Positions 8,051 to 16,853 of a stretch of DNA of 64,000 bases are shown in pieces. The notes under the pieces were generated by a model. The model ran no database searches. It saw only the letters and a program-made list of their open reading frames with translations, and was not told the origin of the DNA. Both the position numbers and the translations under genes were made by a program. Every line of letters begins with the position of its first letter. The first letter of the stretch is position 1. Source of the stretch: Palauibacter sp965207805 (GTDB taxonomy: Bacteria; Gemmatimonadota; Gemmatimonadetes; Palauibacterales; Palauibacteraceae); NCBI GenBank assembly GCA_965207805.1, contig OZ242312.1, positions 1,922,001 through 1,986,000 on the forward strand, given 5' to 3'.

Positions 8051-9262
8051 ATGAGCGATAGCGACAGAATTCCGGTCATCGTCTCCGCCGCGCGGCTCCC
8101 CACGGGCCGCTTCATGGGCGGACTCACCTCCCTCGCGGCCCCGGATCTGGGCGGCCTCGCGATCTCGGCGGCGGTCGACCGCGCCGGCGTCGACCCGGAG
8201 GAGATCGATGATGTGATCATGGGAAATGTCGTGCAGGCGGGGGTCGGACAGGCGCCCGCCCGCCAGGCTGCGATCCGGGGGGGGGTGCCCGTGACCGTCC
8301 CGGCGGTGACCGTGAACAAGGTCTGTGGTTCCGGCCTGAAGGCCGTCATGCTGGCGGCGCAGGCGATAAAGGCGGGCGACGCCCGGGTCGTGGTGGCCGG
8401 CGGGATGGAGTCGATGTCGAACGCCCCCTATCTCCTCCGGGGACACCGGGAGGGAGTGAAGTTCGGAGACCGGTCGCTTGTCGACGGCCTCATACATGAC
8501 GGTCTGTGGTGCGCCTTCGGCTCCTGCCACATGGGTGGCCACGCCGAGTACACGGCCCACAAGGCCGGGGTGAACCGGGAAGATCAGGACGCCTACGCGC
8601 TCGGCAGCCATGAGAAGGCGATCCACGCGATCGATGCCGGGGAATTCGCCGCCGAAGTCGTCCCCGTGCACCTCGAGACCCGCAAGGGAACTGTGACGAT
8701 CGAGGCGGACGAGCCCCCGCGTCGCGGCACGTCGCTGGAGGCGCTCGCGAAGCTGAGGCCCGCCTTCGCCGGGGATGCGCCCCCGGAGGTGACCGAGCCC
8801 AGCGTCACGGCCGGAAACGCGCCCGGCCTCAACGACGGAGGCGCGGCCACGGTCGTCGCGTCCGAGGCGTATGCCGCGGCGAACGGCCTCCCGATTCTCG
8901 CGCGGATCCGGGCCTATTCCGTGGGGGCGACGGCGCCCCGCGATCTCTTCTTCGCGCCCGTCGCCGCCGTGCGGAAGCTCATGACGCTCGACGGCACGGT
9001 GGTCGACGACTACGGACTCGTGGAGATGAACGAGGCCTTCGCCGTGCAGTGTCTGGCGGACGCCCGCGAACTCGGACTGGATCTCGATCGCGTGAATGTC
9101 CGCGGCGGGGCGATCGCACTCGGCCACCCGATCGGGGCTTCGGGCGCGAAGATCCTCACGACCCTCCTGTACGCCATGCGGGACCGTGACGTCGAGCAGG
9201 GGATGGCCACCCTGTGTCTCGGCGGGGGCAACGCTGTCGCACTGAGCGTGGAGCGGCGATGA
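8051..9262 (+). CDS. Acetyl-CoA C-acyltransferase (thiolase)
   Basis: 403 residues. Features include the acyl-enzyme cysteine Cys92 in NKVCGSGLKA, GGMESMSNAPYLL, the NEAFAVQ motif, GGAIALGHPIGASG with the catalytic His, and a final CLGGGNAVA carrying the second Cys (CxG). It condenses or cleaves acyl-CoA with acetyl-CoA, as in beta-oxidation or acetoacetyl-CoA formation. Together with the downstream hydroxyacyl-CoA dehydrogenase and acyl-CoA dehydrogenase it makes three of the four steps of a beta-oxidation or butyryl-CoA cycle; no enoyl-CoA hydratase is visible. Whether it is biosynthetic (AtoB) or degradative cannot be set from sequence alone. Confidence 0.93.
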   Translation: MSDSDRIPVIVSAARLPTGRFMGGLTSLAAPDLGGLAISAAVDRAGVDPEEIDDVIMGNVVQAGVGQAPARQAAIRGGVPVTVPAVTVNKVCGSGLKAVMLAAQAIKAGDARVVVAGGMESMSNAPYLLRGHREGVKFGDRSLVDGLIHDGLWCAFGSCHMGGHAEYTAHKAGVNREDQDAYALGSHEKAIHAIDAGEFAAEVVPVHLETRKGTVTIEADEPPRRGTSLEALAKLRPAFAGDAPPEVTEPSVTAGNAPGLNDGGAATVVASEAYAAANGLPILARIRAYSVGATAPRDLFFAPVAAVRKLMTLDGTVVDDYGLVEMNEAFAVQCLADARELGLDLDRVNVRGGAIALGHPIGASGAKILTTLLYAMRDRDVEQGMATLCLGGGNAVALSVERR

Positions 9263-10164
9263 ACGTGAAGCCCGAAGGCTGGGCCTGGGCCGGGAGGCTG
9301 GCGGCATTCGCGGGCCTTTTTGTCGCCTTCGGACTCGTGTTCGGGTTCGCGACCGCTGCCATCGCCGGCCTCCCGGATGCCGAAGCGACGGAGTCCATCG
9401 ACTGGTGGAACGTCACGCCCGTGCTGCTTGCGGCGTGCGCGGCCACATGGCTGCTGGCCGTCGGCATCGACCGGCGCCCGCTGTCCGCGCTCGGGTTGAG
9501 GCCCGGACCGCCCGCCCTCGTGGAGCTCGGTTCCGGCGTGCTGGCGGGACTGGCGATCATCGGCGCCGCCATTCTTGCCCTGGCGGCACCGGGCTGGGTC
9601 TCGTGGACCGCGTCGGCCGCACCGATCCTCGCGGGCGTGAAGGTGTCGGCCCTCCTGCTGGGGGCCGCGTTCACGGAGGAACTCCTCTTTCGGGGCTATC
9701 CCTTCCGCGTCCTCCACCTCCGGTTCGGGCCCGTTCCCGCCCTCGTCGCGACCTCCGTGGCCTTCGGTCTCATGCACGGCGCCAACCCGGGGGTGACTCC
9801 GCTGGCGCTCGTCAACCTGACCCTGGCCGGCGTTCTCCTCGGCGTGGCCTACTGGCGTTCGGGCAGCCTGTGGTTCGTCACGGGGCTCCACTTCGGCTGG
9901 AACTGGGTGATGGCGGCGAGCGGTCTGCCCGTGAGCGGGCTCGACGTGTCGATCTCCGGCCTCGAAGCCGCGGTCACGGGTCCGGCACTGTGGACGGGCG
10001 GCGCCTTCGGGCCGGAGGGTGCGCTGTCGATCACGGTCGTGACCGTACTGGGAACCGTCTGGCTGTGGCGGTTCGCGGCGTCGCGAAGCCGCCCCGGTTC
10101 CGGGTTGTCGACGACGACGGGAAGCCCCGGCGACCCGCATGGGAGTCTCGATGCGGGCGGGTGA
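9259..10164 (+). CDS. CPBP-family intramembrane metalloprotease
   Basis: 301 residues with about eight hydrophobic segments. The conserved motifs are EELLFRG (residues ~139-145), a histidine in FGLMHG (~residue 174), and HFGWNW (~residues 213-218), which form the CPBP/Abi glutamate-histidine active site in the membrane. Family members process prenylated proteins or act in bacteriocin immunity and membrane regulation; the substrate here is unknown. ATG 9259 overlaps the thiolase stop (ATGA), and the 3' end overlaps the next gene, so it is embedded in a fatty-acyl gene cluster to which it has no obvious functional link. Confidence 0.88.
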   Translation: MNVKPEGWAWAGRLAAFAGLFVAFGLVFGFATAAIAGLPDAEATESIDWWNVTPVLLAACAATWLLAVGIDRRPLSALGLRPGPPALVELGSGVLAGLAIIGAAILALAAPGWVSWTASAAPILAGVKVSALLLGAAFTEELLFRGYPFRVLHLRFGPVPALVATSVAFGLMHGANPGVTPLALVNLTLAGVLLGVAYWRSGSLWFVTGLHFGWNWVMAASGLPVSGLDVSISGLEAAVTGPALWTGGAFGPEGALSITVVTVLGTVWLWRFAASRSRPGSGLSTTTGSPGDPHGSLDAGG

Positions 10165-11017
10165 GGTGTCGCGGGTCGGCGTCGTCGGCGCGGGTACGAT
10201 GGGAAGCGGCATCGCCCACGTCTTCGCGCTCGCGGGCATCGAGGTCCGCCTCGTGGACGTGGCGCCGGAGGTGCTCGACCGGGCGCGTGCCTCCATCGAG
10301 CGAAACCTCGCGCGCCAGACCCGCCGGGACCTGATCTCCACCGAAGAGGCCGAGGCGGCGCTCGGCCGGATCACGGCGGAGCGGTCGCTGACGGCGCTCG
10401 AAGACGCGGAAGTCGTCGTGGAGGCCGCGAGCGAGGATCCGGCGCTCAAGTTCCGGCTCTTCGAGGAATTGTCCGCCGTCGTGAGTCCGGAAACGCTGCT
10501 TGCGTCGAACACGAGTTCGATCTCGATCACCCGCATCGCCTCACACGCCGCCGACCCGGAGCGCGTGATCGGGATGCATTTCATGAACCCGGTGCCGGTC
10601 ATGCGTCTCGTCGAGGTCATTCGGGGGCTCGAGACCTCCGACGACGCGGCCGACCTTACCCTCGGCCTCTGCAGGCGGCTCTCGAAGACGGCGGTTCTGG
10701 CGAACGACTATCCCGGCTTTGTCGCCAACCGGATCCTGATGCCGATGATCAACGAAGCCGTGTATTGTCTCATGGAGGGAGTGGCGGAGGCCGAGGCGGT
10801 GGACACCGTGATGAAGCTCGGCATGAACCATCCCATGGGACCGCTTGCGCTCGCCGACCTCATCGGACTGGACACGTGCCTCGCCATCATGCGCGTCCTG
10901 CACACGGAACTCGGCGACTCCAAGTACCGCCCCTGCCCGCTGCTCGCGAAGTACGTCGCCGCCGGAAGGCTCGGCCGGAAGACGGGTCGCGGCTTCTACG
11001 ACTACTCCGCGGCATGA
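10151..11017 (+). CDS. 3-hydroxyacyl-CoA (3-hydroxybutyryl-CoA) dehydrogenase
   Basis: 288 residues, the single-function length. The NAD-binding motif is GAGTMGSGIAH. Catalytic residues are the Ser in ASNTSSISIT, the His in GMHFMNPVPVM, and Asn in the C-terminal GMNHPMGPLALADLIGLD. The enzyme interconverts 3-hydroxyacyl-CoA and 3-ketoacyl-CoA with NAD(H). ATG 10151 is preferred over ATG 10139 because GGGAG lies 5 bases before it; both overlap the end of the protease gene. Being NADH-linked, it is a sensible target for the Rex site at the head of this run. Confidence 0.93.
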   Translation: MRAGEVSRVGVVGAGTMGSGIAHVFALAGIEVRLVDVAPEVLDRARASIERNLARQTRRDLISTEEAEAALGRITAERSLTALEDAEVVVEAASEDPALKFRLFEELSAVVSPETLLASNTSSISITRIASHAADPERVIGMHFMNPVPVMRLVEVIRGLETSDDAADLTLGLCRRLSKTAVLANDYPGFVANRILMPMINEAVYCLMEGVAEAEAVDTVMKLGMNHPMGPLALADLIGLDTCLAIMRVLHTELGDSKYRPCPLLAKYVAAGRLGRKTGRGFYDYSAA

Positions 11018-12207
11018 TGACCGGCCGCCGCTCCTGGTCTGCCCTCGAACTCTCGTCCGAGGCGGAACAGATTCTCACGCTCGCCCGCCAGTTCGCCGAG
11101 GAACGGCTGCAGCCCACGGCCGAAGTCCGGGATGCGAATGAGGACCGCTTCGATGTCGAGATCCACCGGGAACTGGGCGAACTCGGCTTCCTCGCCATGC
11201 GGGTGCCGGAGCGGTACGACGGTCTCGGGCTCGATCTCGTCACGTACCTCTACGTGCTGGAGGAACTCGGGTGGGGAGATGCCGGGGTCGCGGTCTCCGT
11301 CAGCATCCACAACTCGCTCGCCGTTTCGATTCTCCTCCGCCGGGGAAGCGACGCACAGCGGGAGGAGTGGCTCCCCAGGATGGCCAGTGGACAGGTGCTC
11401 GGCGCCTTCTCTCTCTCGGAGGCCGGCGCCGGTACGGATGCCGCGGCGCTTCGGACACAGGCCGCGCCCACGGAAGGCGGCTGGATTCTCAACGGCGAGA
11501 AGATGTGGGTCACGAACGGCGCGTCCGCGGATGTCATAGTGATGTTCGCCAGGACGGATACCGTAGATGACCGGCGCGGATCGCGCGGCATCAGCGCCTT
11601 CCTCCTGCCGGCCGGGACGGACGGATTGTCGGTCGGCAGGAAGGAGAGAAAGATGGGACAGCGAGGCTCGGAGACGGTCGCTTTGTCCCTGAAGGATGTG
11701 TTTTTGCCGCAAGAACTTATGGTAGGAGAGGTGAACCGGGGCTTCAGCTACGCGCTCGAAGGTCTCGAGGCGGGCCGCCTCGGGATCGCGGCCGGGGCTC
11801 TGGGCATCGCCTCGGCCGCGGTGGACGCCGCGTTCGAATACGCGGATACGCGGCGCCAGTTCGGGCGCTCGCTGCGGGAGTTTCAGGGGATGGAATTCAA
11901 GCTCGGCGACATGGTGACCCGGCTTGAGGCCGCGCGGGGACTGCTCGAGCGTGCGGCCGCCGCCCACACATTGGGAGATCCGCGGGCGCGCCGCCTGTCC
12001 AGCGTGGCCAAGTTGTTCGCGAGCGAGACCGCGATGACGAACGCCCGCGAAGCCGTTCAGGTGTTCGGAGGCTACGGCTACTCGCGGGAATACCCCGTGG
12101 AACGTCTGTTCCGGGACGCGAAGGTCACCGAGATCTACGAGGGAGCCAACGAAGTGCACCGCAGCCTGATCGCGCGGCAACTCTACAGAGAGAGAGGATA
12201 CGTGTGA
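11014..12207 (+). CDS. Acyl-CoA dehydrogenase
   Basis: 397 residues with the three acyl-CoA dehydrogenase domains in order: helical N-terminal (EQILTLARQFAEERLQP), beta middle domain (FSLSEAGAGTDAAALRT, MWVTNGASAD) and helical C-terminal (EFQGMEFKLGDM). The catalytic glutamate is in the terminal TEIYEGANEVHR. This FAD flavoenzyme oxidises acyl-CoA to enoyl-CoA, passing electrons to ETF; no etfAB genes are in the window. Chain-length specificity cannot be read, though the short-chain/butyryl-type spacing fits. The start ATG overlaps the hydroxyacyl-CoA dehydrogenase stop and the 3' end overlaps the glyA GTG. Confidence 0.94.
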   Translation: MMTGRRSWSALELSSEAEQILTLARQFAEERLQPTAEVRDANEDRFDVEIHRELGELGFLAMRVPERYDGLGLDLVTYLYVLEELGWGDAGVAVSVSIHNSLAVSILLRRGSDAQREEWLPRMASGQVLGAFSLSEAGAGTDAAALRTQAAPTEGGWILNGEKMWVTNGASADVIVMFARTDTVDDRRGSRGISAFLLPAGTDGLSVGRKERKMGQRGSETVALSLKDVFLPQELMVGEVNRGFSYALEGLEAGRLGIAAGALGIASAAVDAAFEYADTRRQFGRSLREFQGMEFKLGDMVTRLEAARGLLERAAAAHTLGDPRARRLSSVAKLFASETAMTNAREAVQVFGGYGYSREYPVERLFRDAKVTEIYEGANEVHRSLIARQLYRERGYV

Positions 12208-13514
12208 GTGCGACGGCGGAACCTGTAGCCATCGGCGCCCTGGACCCACGCCCGCTCCGCGAGACGGACCCCGCGGTGGCGGCCTCCATCGACCGGGAAC
12301 TCGAGAGACAGCGCACCGGTCTCGAACTGATCGCGAGCGAGAACTTCGTGTCCCGGGGGGTCCTCGAGGCGACCGGCTGCGTGATGACGAACAAGTACGC
12401 GGAGGGTTATCCCGGGCGCCGCTACTACGGCGGCTGCGAGTTCGTGGACGAGGTCGAGAACCTCGCCCGTGAACGGGCGCGCCGGCTGTTCGGGGCGGAC
12501 CACAGCAACGTGCAGACGCACAGCGGCTCCGGTGCGAACATGACCGCGCTCCAGGCCCTTACCGAACCGGGAGCGACACTCCTCGGGATGGATCTCTCGC
12601 ACGGGGGGCACCTGACACACGGTTCGCACGTCAACTTCTCGGGTCTCTGGTACCGCGTCGTCCCCTACGGGGTGCGAGCCTCGGATCGGACGATCGACTA
12701 CGATGCCCTCCGGGCGACCGCGCTGGACGTGCGTCCTTCCGTCATCATCGCGGGGGCCAGCGCGTACCCCCGACGGATCGATTTCGGGCGTTTCGCGGAG
12801 ATCGCCGCGGAATGCGGCGCCCGCGTCCTTGTGGACATGGCGCACATCGCGGGTCTTGTGGCGACGGGACACCACCCATCCCCGGTGCCGCACGCGGATG
12901 TCGTGACGACGACGACGCACAAGACGCTGCGCGGGCCGCGGGGAGGACTCATTCTGTGCCGTGAGGAGCACGCAAAGGCGGTTGACAAAGCCGTCTTCCC
13001 CGGACTCCAGGGCGGTCCCCTGATGCATGTGATCGCCGCGAAGGCGGTCGCGCTCGGCGAGGCCTTGCGCCCCGAGTTCGGCGAGTACTCGGATCTCGTC
13101 GTGCGCAACGCCCGCGCCCTGGGACGGCGGCTCGCCGAACACGGCTATGACCTCGTGGCGGGAGGGACGGACACGCACCTCCTCCTCGTGGACCTCCGGA
13201 CGACGGATCTTACGGGCAGGGATGCGGAGGCTCTTCTGGGTCGGGCGGGCATCACCGTCAACAAGAACACCGTGCCGTTCGAGACCCGCTCGCCGTTCGT
13301 GGCGTCCGGCATGAGGATCGGGACGGCAGCGGTTTCGACCCGCTCCATGGGCGAGAACGAAATGGTGAGAATCGCCGACCTCATGGACCGCGCGCTGCGC
13401 TCGGAGGGCGATGATGCGACGCTTTCGGCGGTGGACTCCGAGGTCCGGGCGTTGTGCGCGGATTTCCCGCTCTATCCGCAGAATGACGGCGTTCGCGGCG
13501 AGGGCGTAGCTTGA
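12204..13514 (+). CDS. glyA: Serine hydroxymethyltransferase
   Basis: 436 residues. Recognisable motifs are ELIASENFVS, NKYAEGYPGRRYYGG, HSGSGANM and the PLP lysine in TTTTHKTLRGPRGG. It interconverts serine and glycine while charging tetrahydrofolate with a one-carbon unit. The GTG start at 12204 overlaps the acyl-CoA dehydrogenase stop, so glyA is the last gene in the run starting at rex. A separate promoter begins right at its stop codon for the next gene. Confidence 0.97.
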   Translation: MSATAEPVAIGALDPRPLRETDPAVAASIDRELERQRTGLELIASENFVSRGVLEATGCVMTNKYAEGYPGRRYYGGCEFVDEVENLARERARRLFGADHSNVQTHSGSGANMTALQALTEPGATLLGMDLSHGGHLTHGSHVNFSGLWYRVVPYGVRASDRTIDYDALRATALDVRPSVIIAGASAYPRRIDFGRFAEIAAECGARVLVDMAHIAGLVATGHHPSPVPHADVVTTTTHKTLRGPRGGLILCREEHAKAVDKAVFPGLQGGPLMHVIAAKAVALGEALRPEFGEYSDLVVRNARALGRRLAEHGYDLVAGGTDTHLLLVDLRTTDLTGRDAEALLGRAGITVNKNTVPFETRSPFVASGMRIGTAAVSTRSMGENEMVRIADLMDRALRSEGDDATLSAVDSEVRALCADFPLYPQNDGVRGEGVA

Positions 13515-13540
13515 CGCCAACTTTTTCCCCCGTCTAACTT
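13511..13540 (+). promoter_or_regulatory. Predicted promoter for the Minf_1886-like gene
   Basis: TTGACG at 13511-13516 and TAACTT at 13535-13540 are separated by 18 bases. The -10 region reads TAACTTTG, matching the TAnnTTTG element known for Bacteroidota promoters. An ATG sits 8 bases after the -10 (13549), so a leaderless start is possible but not preferred for this gene. Confidence 0.6.
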
Positions 13541-13605
13541 TGCCGTTCATGTCCTTGCGGGCAGTGCGCATTTGCCGGGGAAGGGGCCTGGTACGAGGTG
13601 AGAAG

Positions 13606-13968
13606 GTGGACACAGCGGCCGTTCTGACGGGCATCAGGAAGGGCAACCCCAGGTATACGGAAGCCGCATACCTGTTTTTGCTCTCCGCCCTCCAGCGCCG
13701 GCTGTCCAGCCTCGACCTGCCTCGTCACATCAGCGGCGCTGAAGTCGCCGACGCGGTCCGGGAACTCGCGCTGGAGCGGTTCGGCCCTCTGGCGCGAACC
13801 GTACTCGAGCATTGGGGCGTGCACGGCACGACGGACATCGGCGAGATCGTCTTCGCGCTGGTTGAATGTGGAGTGCTGATCAAACAACCCGACGATTCGC
13901 GAGAGGACTTCGAGGGGCTCTTCAGCTTCGACGAAGCTTTTGAGGACAGCTACCCCTGGAGCGCGTAG
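13606..13968 (+). CDS. Minf_1886-family conserved protein, function unknown
   Basis: 120 residues from GTG 13606. The sequence GNPRYTEAAYLFLLSALQ, HISGAEVADAVRELALERFGPLARTVLEHWGV, EIVFALVECG and the acidic DSREDFEGLF end fit the Minf_1886 family of small conserved proteins without known role. GTG 13606 is chosen because GAGG lies 7 bases before it and the family starts here. The alternative ATG 13549 adds 19 codons with rare codons (TTG, GCA, ATT, GTA, CGA) unlike the rest of the gene. It has its own promoter and is followed 29 bases later by a small zinc-ribbon gene. Confidence 0.75.
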   Translation: MDTAAVLTGIRKGNPRYTEAAYLFLLSALQRRLSSLDLPRHISGAEVADAVRELALERFGPLARTVLEHWGVHGTTDIGEIVFALVECGVLIKQPDDSREDFEGLFSFDEAFEDSYPWSA

Positions 13969-13997
13969 GGGGGGAACGGAAGGGGAGGGGTGAACGC

Positions 13998-14195
13998 GTG
14001 GCCGATTCGGGGTCGTTCACGGAGTGCTTGAGTTGCACGAAGGGGGTCCTGCTCCCGCTTTCGGACTACGGACGCGACGGGGCGCCGATCCGGTACAAGG
14101 CATGGGTCTGCTCGAACCCCGACTGCGGGTTCAACATCCGGATCGACAACGGTGAGATCAGCTTCGGACGCAACGTCCAGCAGTCCTACAAGTAA
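13998..14195 (+). CDS. Small zinc-ribbon protein, function unknown
   Basis: 65 residues from GTG 13998, preceded by a strong purine-rich AGGGGAGGGG site. Two Cys pairs, CLSC near residue 10 and CSNPDC near residues 37-42, suggest one zinc-binding ribbon. The sequence between them is polar, and there is no membrane segment or signal peptide. It could be a standalone nucleic-acid or protein adaptor. It follows the Minf_1886-like gene closely and probably shares its transcript. I do not recognise a named family. Confidence 0.72.
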   Translation: MADSGSFTECLSCTKGVLLPLSDYGRDGAPIRYKAWVCSNPDCGFNIRIDNGEISFGRNVQQSYK

Positions 14196-14292
14196 CCTTC
14201 CCGGCGGAGACTCCGTCGATGCCGCGCGGAGCCCCGCCAGCCGGGCTCCCGCCTTCTCGTCAGCGGACTGGTGGCGTTGTGCCGCCCGGGAG

Positions 14293-15843
14293 GTGTGGCT
14301 ACCCACCGCGGCCGAGATGGCGGAGATCGATCGCGTCGCCGTCGAATCGGGGGCGATACCCGAACGCGCGCTGATCGAAAACGCGGGTCGAGCCCTCGCG
14401 CGCCATGTGCACGAACGGTTCCCGGCCGGTCGTGTCGCGGTGCTTGCGGGAAGCGGGCACAACGGCGCCGACGCCCTCGTGGCCGGACGGACCCTTTTTG
14501 CCTGGGGCCGATCCGTCGGGTTCGTCCAGTGCGGGAGCCGCGCTCCGGATCCGGGTGTCCTCGCGGGGTGGGATCTGAATCTCGAACCGACGGCGGCGCT
14601 GGATCGGGAACTCGCCGCGGCGAACGTCGTCATCGACGGCATTCTGGGGACCGGCCTGACGACGGCGCCCCGCCCGCCCCAGGCGGAGATCATCGAGCGC
14701 GTGAACGCGTCCCGGGCCGCCGTGGTCTCCGCCGATGGTCCCAGCGGCGTGGACTTTACGACGGGCCGCCTGCCGGGTGCCGCAATTCGGGCCGACCTCA
14801 CCGTCACATTCGGGTGGCCCAAGATGGGCCTGCTGAGTTTCCCGGCTCGCGAACGCATTGGCGACCTGGTCTCGGTGGAAATCGGCTTTCCGCCGCCGGA
14901 GCCGCCGCCGTCGGCCCGGGCCGTGACGGCGGCGTGGGTGGCCAGTCTGCTCGGGGTGCGGCGCGTGGACGGCCACAAGGGCGACGCGGGCTATCTCGCG
15001 ATCGTCGGCGGCGAGCGGGGCATGGCCGGCGCCGTGGTGCTGGCGGCCCGTGCCGCGATCCGGGCGGGGGTCGGCATCGTGCGCGTCGTGAGCGCCCCGG
15101 AGAACCGAAAGGTCGTGCAGACCAGCGTGCCGGAGGCCGTATTCGTGGACTGGTCCGAGTCCGAGGCGGTGCAGTCGGCGCTGAGTTGGGCGGGCGCGGT
15201 CGCGGTTGGGCCGGGTCTGGGCACCGGGCCGGAGCGAGCAGCGTTGCTACAACGCGTGCTGGAGGCTGGGTCCGTCCCGCTGGTCATCGATGCCGACGCT
15301 CTGAACGTGCTCTCAGCGGCAGCAGCGGAGGCCGGGGCGCCGCTCGGTCCGCCGGCTCCGCTCCGGCCCGTCCTCCTGACGCCGCACCCCGGCGAGATGG
15401 CCCGGTTGCTCGGAACATCCGTCCGCGAGGTACGCGAGGATGCCCCGGCAGCGGCCCGGCGGCTGGCCGATGCGACGCAGGCGACCGTGCTCCTCAAGGG
15501 TGCACCGACCTGGGTGGCGGGGCCCGGGGGTGAACTGCGCGCGACCACGCTCGTGAGTCCTGCGTTCGCGAGCGGCGGCATGGGCGACGTGCTGACGGGG
15601 GTCTGCGGTGCCTGCCTGGCGTCCGGCCTCGGCCCCGCCGACGCGGCGTCGGCCGCCCTGACGCTCACGGCTCTCGCCATTCTGCACGGCGTGGATGAGA
15701 TCGGCGGATCTGCGGCGGACGTGCCGGATGCGCTGCCGGAGGCGCGCCGTGCGCTGCCAGGGTTGCCATCCGGAGCCTGGCCGGGGGTCAACCTCGCCCT
15801 CCCCGCGTTGCCCGCGGCCGCGACAGGAGACCAGGTCGGATGA
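14293..15843 (+). CDS. nnrD: Bifunctional NAD(P)H-hydrate epimerase / ADP-dependent dehydratase
   Basis: 516 residues from GTG 14293, where the family N terminus (WLPTAAEMAEIDR) begins. Residues ~1-220 are the NnrE epimerase (AGSGHNGADALVAGR, DGPSGVDFTTG). Residues ~230-510 are the NnrD dehydratase with HKGDAGYLAIVGGERG, LTPHPGEMARLLG and ASGGMGDVLTG. The enzyme repairs hydrated NADH and NADPH. The epimerase loop reads HNGAD where most homologues have NNGGD, an unusual but conservative change. The frame is open further upstream to 14152 but that part lies in the preceding gene. The stop overlaps the thiL ATG. Confidence 0.92.
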   Translation: MWLPTAAEMAEIDRVAVESGAIPERALIENAGRALARHVHERFPAGRVAVLAGSGHNGADALVAGRTLFAWGRSVGFVQCGSRAPDPGVLAGWDLNLEPTAALDRELAAANVVIDGILGTGLTTAPRPPQAEIIERVNASRAAVVSADGPSGVDFTTGRLPGAAIRADLTVTFGWPKMGLLSFPARERIGDLVSVEIGFPPPEPPPSARAVTAAWVASLLGVRRVDGHKGDAGYLAIVGGERGMAGAVVLAARAAIRAGVGIVRVVSAPENRKVVQTSVPEAVFVDWSESEAVQSALSWAGAVAVGPGLGTGPERAALLQRVLEAGSVPLVIDADALNVLSAAAAEAGAPLGPPAPLRPVLLTPHPGEMARLLGTSVREVREDAPAAARRLADATQATVLLKGAPTWVAGPGGELRATTLVSPAFASGGMGDVLTGVCGACLASGLGPADAASAALTLTALAILHGVDEIGGSAADVPDALPEARRALPGLPSGAWPGVNLALPALPAAATGDQVG

Positions 15844-16853
15844 ACGTCACCGGTCCGGCGCTTGCGGAGGGGCCCGAAACCGCGCGCATTCGGGCCTTCC
15901 TGGACGGGGCCGGCGCGAACGCCCGCCGCAGGGACCCGGCGGTCGCCATCACGTTGCCGGTGGGGGATGACGCCGCGGCCTTTCGTCCTCCGGATGACAC
16001 GCAGGTCGTGGTGAGCTGCGACGCGAGCGTGGAGGGAATCCACTTTCGCCGCGAATGGATGACGTGGGAAACGATCGGGTACCGTGCGGCCGCGTCGGCG
16101 CTGAGCGACCTGGCGGCCATGGCCGCGACCCCCGTCGGCCTCACCGTCGCCGCAGCGCTACCGCCCGAGCTGGATGTCGAAATCGCCGCGGCACTGGGAC
16201 GCGGCGTGGGAGAGATCGCCGGGCGGGTCGGCGCGGAGGTCCTCGGTGGCGACCTGGTCGCGTCGCCGGGTCCCGCCTTTCTCGATGTCACCGTCCTCGG
16301 CTACACGGCGGCACCGATCACGCGGCGCGGGACGCGTCCGGGCGACGAGCTGTGGGTGACCGGTGAACTCGGCGCGGCTGCGGCCGCCGTGCGCGATCTG
16401 GAGCGGGGATTGGAACCGGACCCTCGGGCGCGTCGGGCCTTCGACCGCCCGCGCCCCCGGATCGACGAGATGCTGTGGCTCCGGGACCGGGTCCGACTCC
16501 ACGCCGCGATCGACCTCTCGGACGGCGTGAGCCGGGATGCGTGCCATCTCGCGGCGGCTTCCGGGGTCGCTCTGGAAGTCGAGGCGGACCGCCTCCCGGC
16601 CGCCCCCGCTCTCGACGGCTTTCGTCAGGCGCCGGCCGGGGAACGTCTGCTCCTCGCCGGCGGTGAGGACTACGAACTGCTCCTTGCCGTCCCACCCGGA
16701 GCCCTGCAGGGGACGGAGCGGGTATTTGCCGGGGCGTTCGATCTGCCGCTTACAAGGGTAGGGAGGGCGCGGGAAGGGGAAGGGCTGACCGTGAGCGGGC
16801 GGTTGAATCCGGCGCTTCCGGCGGGGTTCGATCATTTCGAGGCTGGACGTTGA
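15840..16853 (+). CDS. thiL: Thiamine-monophosphate kinase
   Basis: 337 residues of the AIR-synthase/PurM fold. LPVGDDAAAF and SCDASVEGIHF are the N-terminal metal/ATP motifs, followed by ALSDLAAMAATP, DLSDGVSRD and GGEDYELLLAVP. ThiL phosphorylates thiamine monophosphate to the active cofactor thiamine diphosphate. ATG 15840 overlaps the nnrD stop; the TGA overlaps the TTG start of plsC. No other thiamine synthesis gene is nearby. Confidence 0.94.
   Translation: MNVTGPALAEGPETARIRAFLDGAGANARRRDPAVAITLPVGDDAAAFRPPDDTQVVVSCDASVEGIHFRREWMTWETIGYRAAASALSDLAAMAATPVGLTVAAALPPELDVEIAAALGRGVGEIAGRVGAEVLGGDLVASPGPAFLDVTVLGYTAAPITRRGTRPGDELWVTGELGAAAAAVRDLERGLEPDPRARRAFDRPRPRIDEMLWLRDRVRLHAAIDLSDGVSRDACHLAAASGVALEVEADRLPAAPALDGFRQAPAGERLLLAGGEDYELLLAVPPGALQGTERVFAGAFDLPLTRVGRAREGEGLTVSGRLNPALPAGFDHFEAGR

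Noticed and set aside
13549..13605. Leaderless ATG start for the Minf_1886-like gene
   Set aside because: The extra 19 codons use rare codons and do not belong to the family; GTG 13606 has a good ribosome binding site. Left as a secondary possibility.
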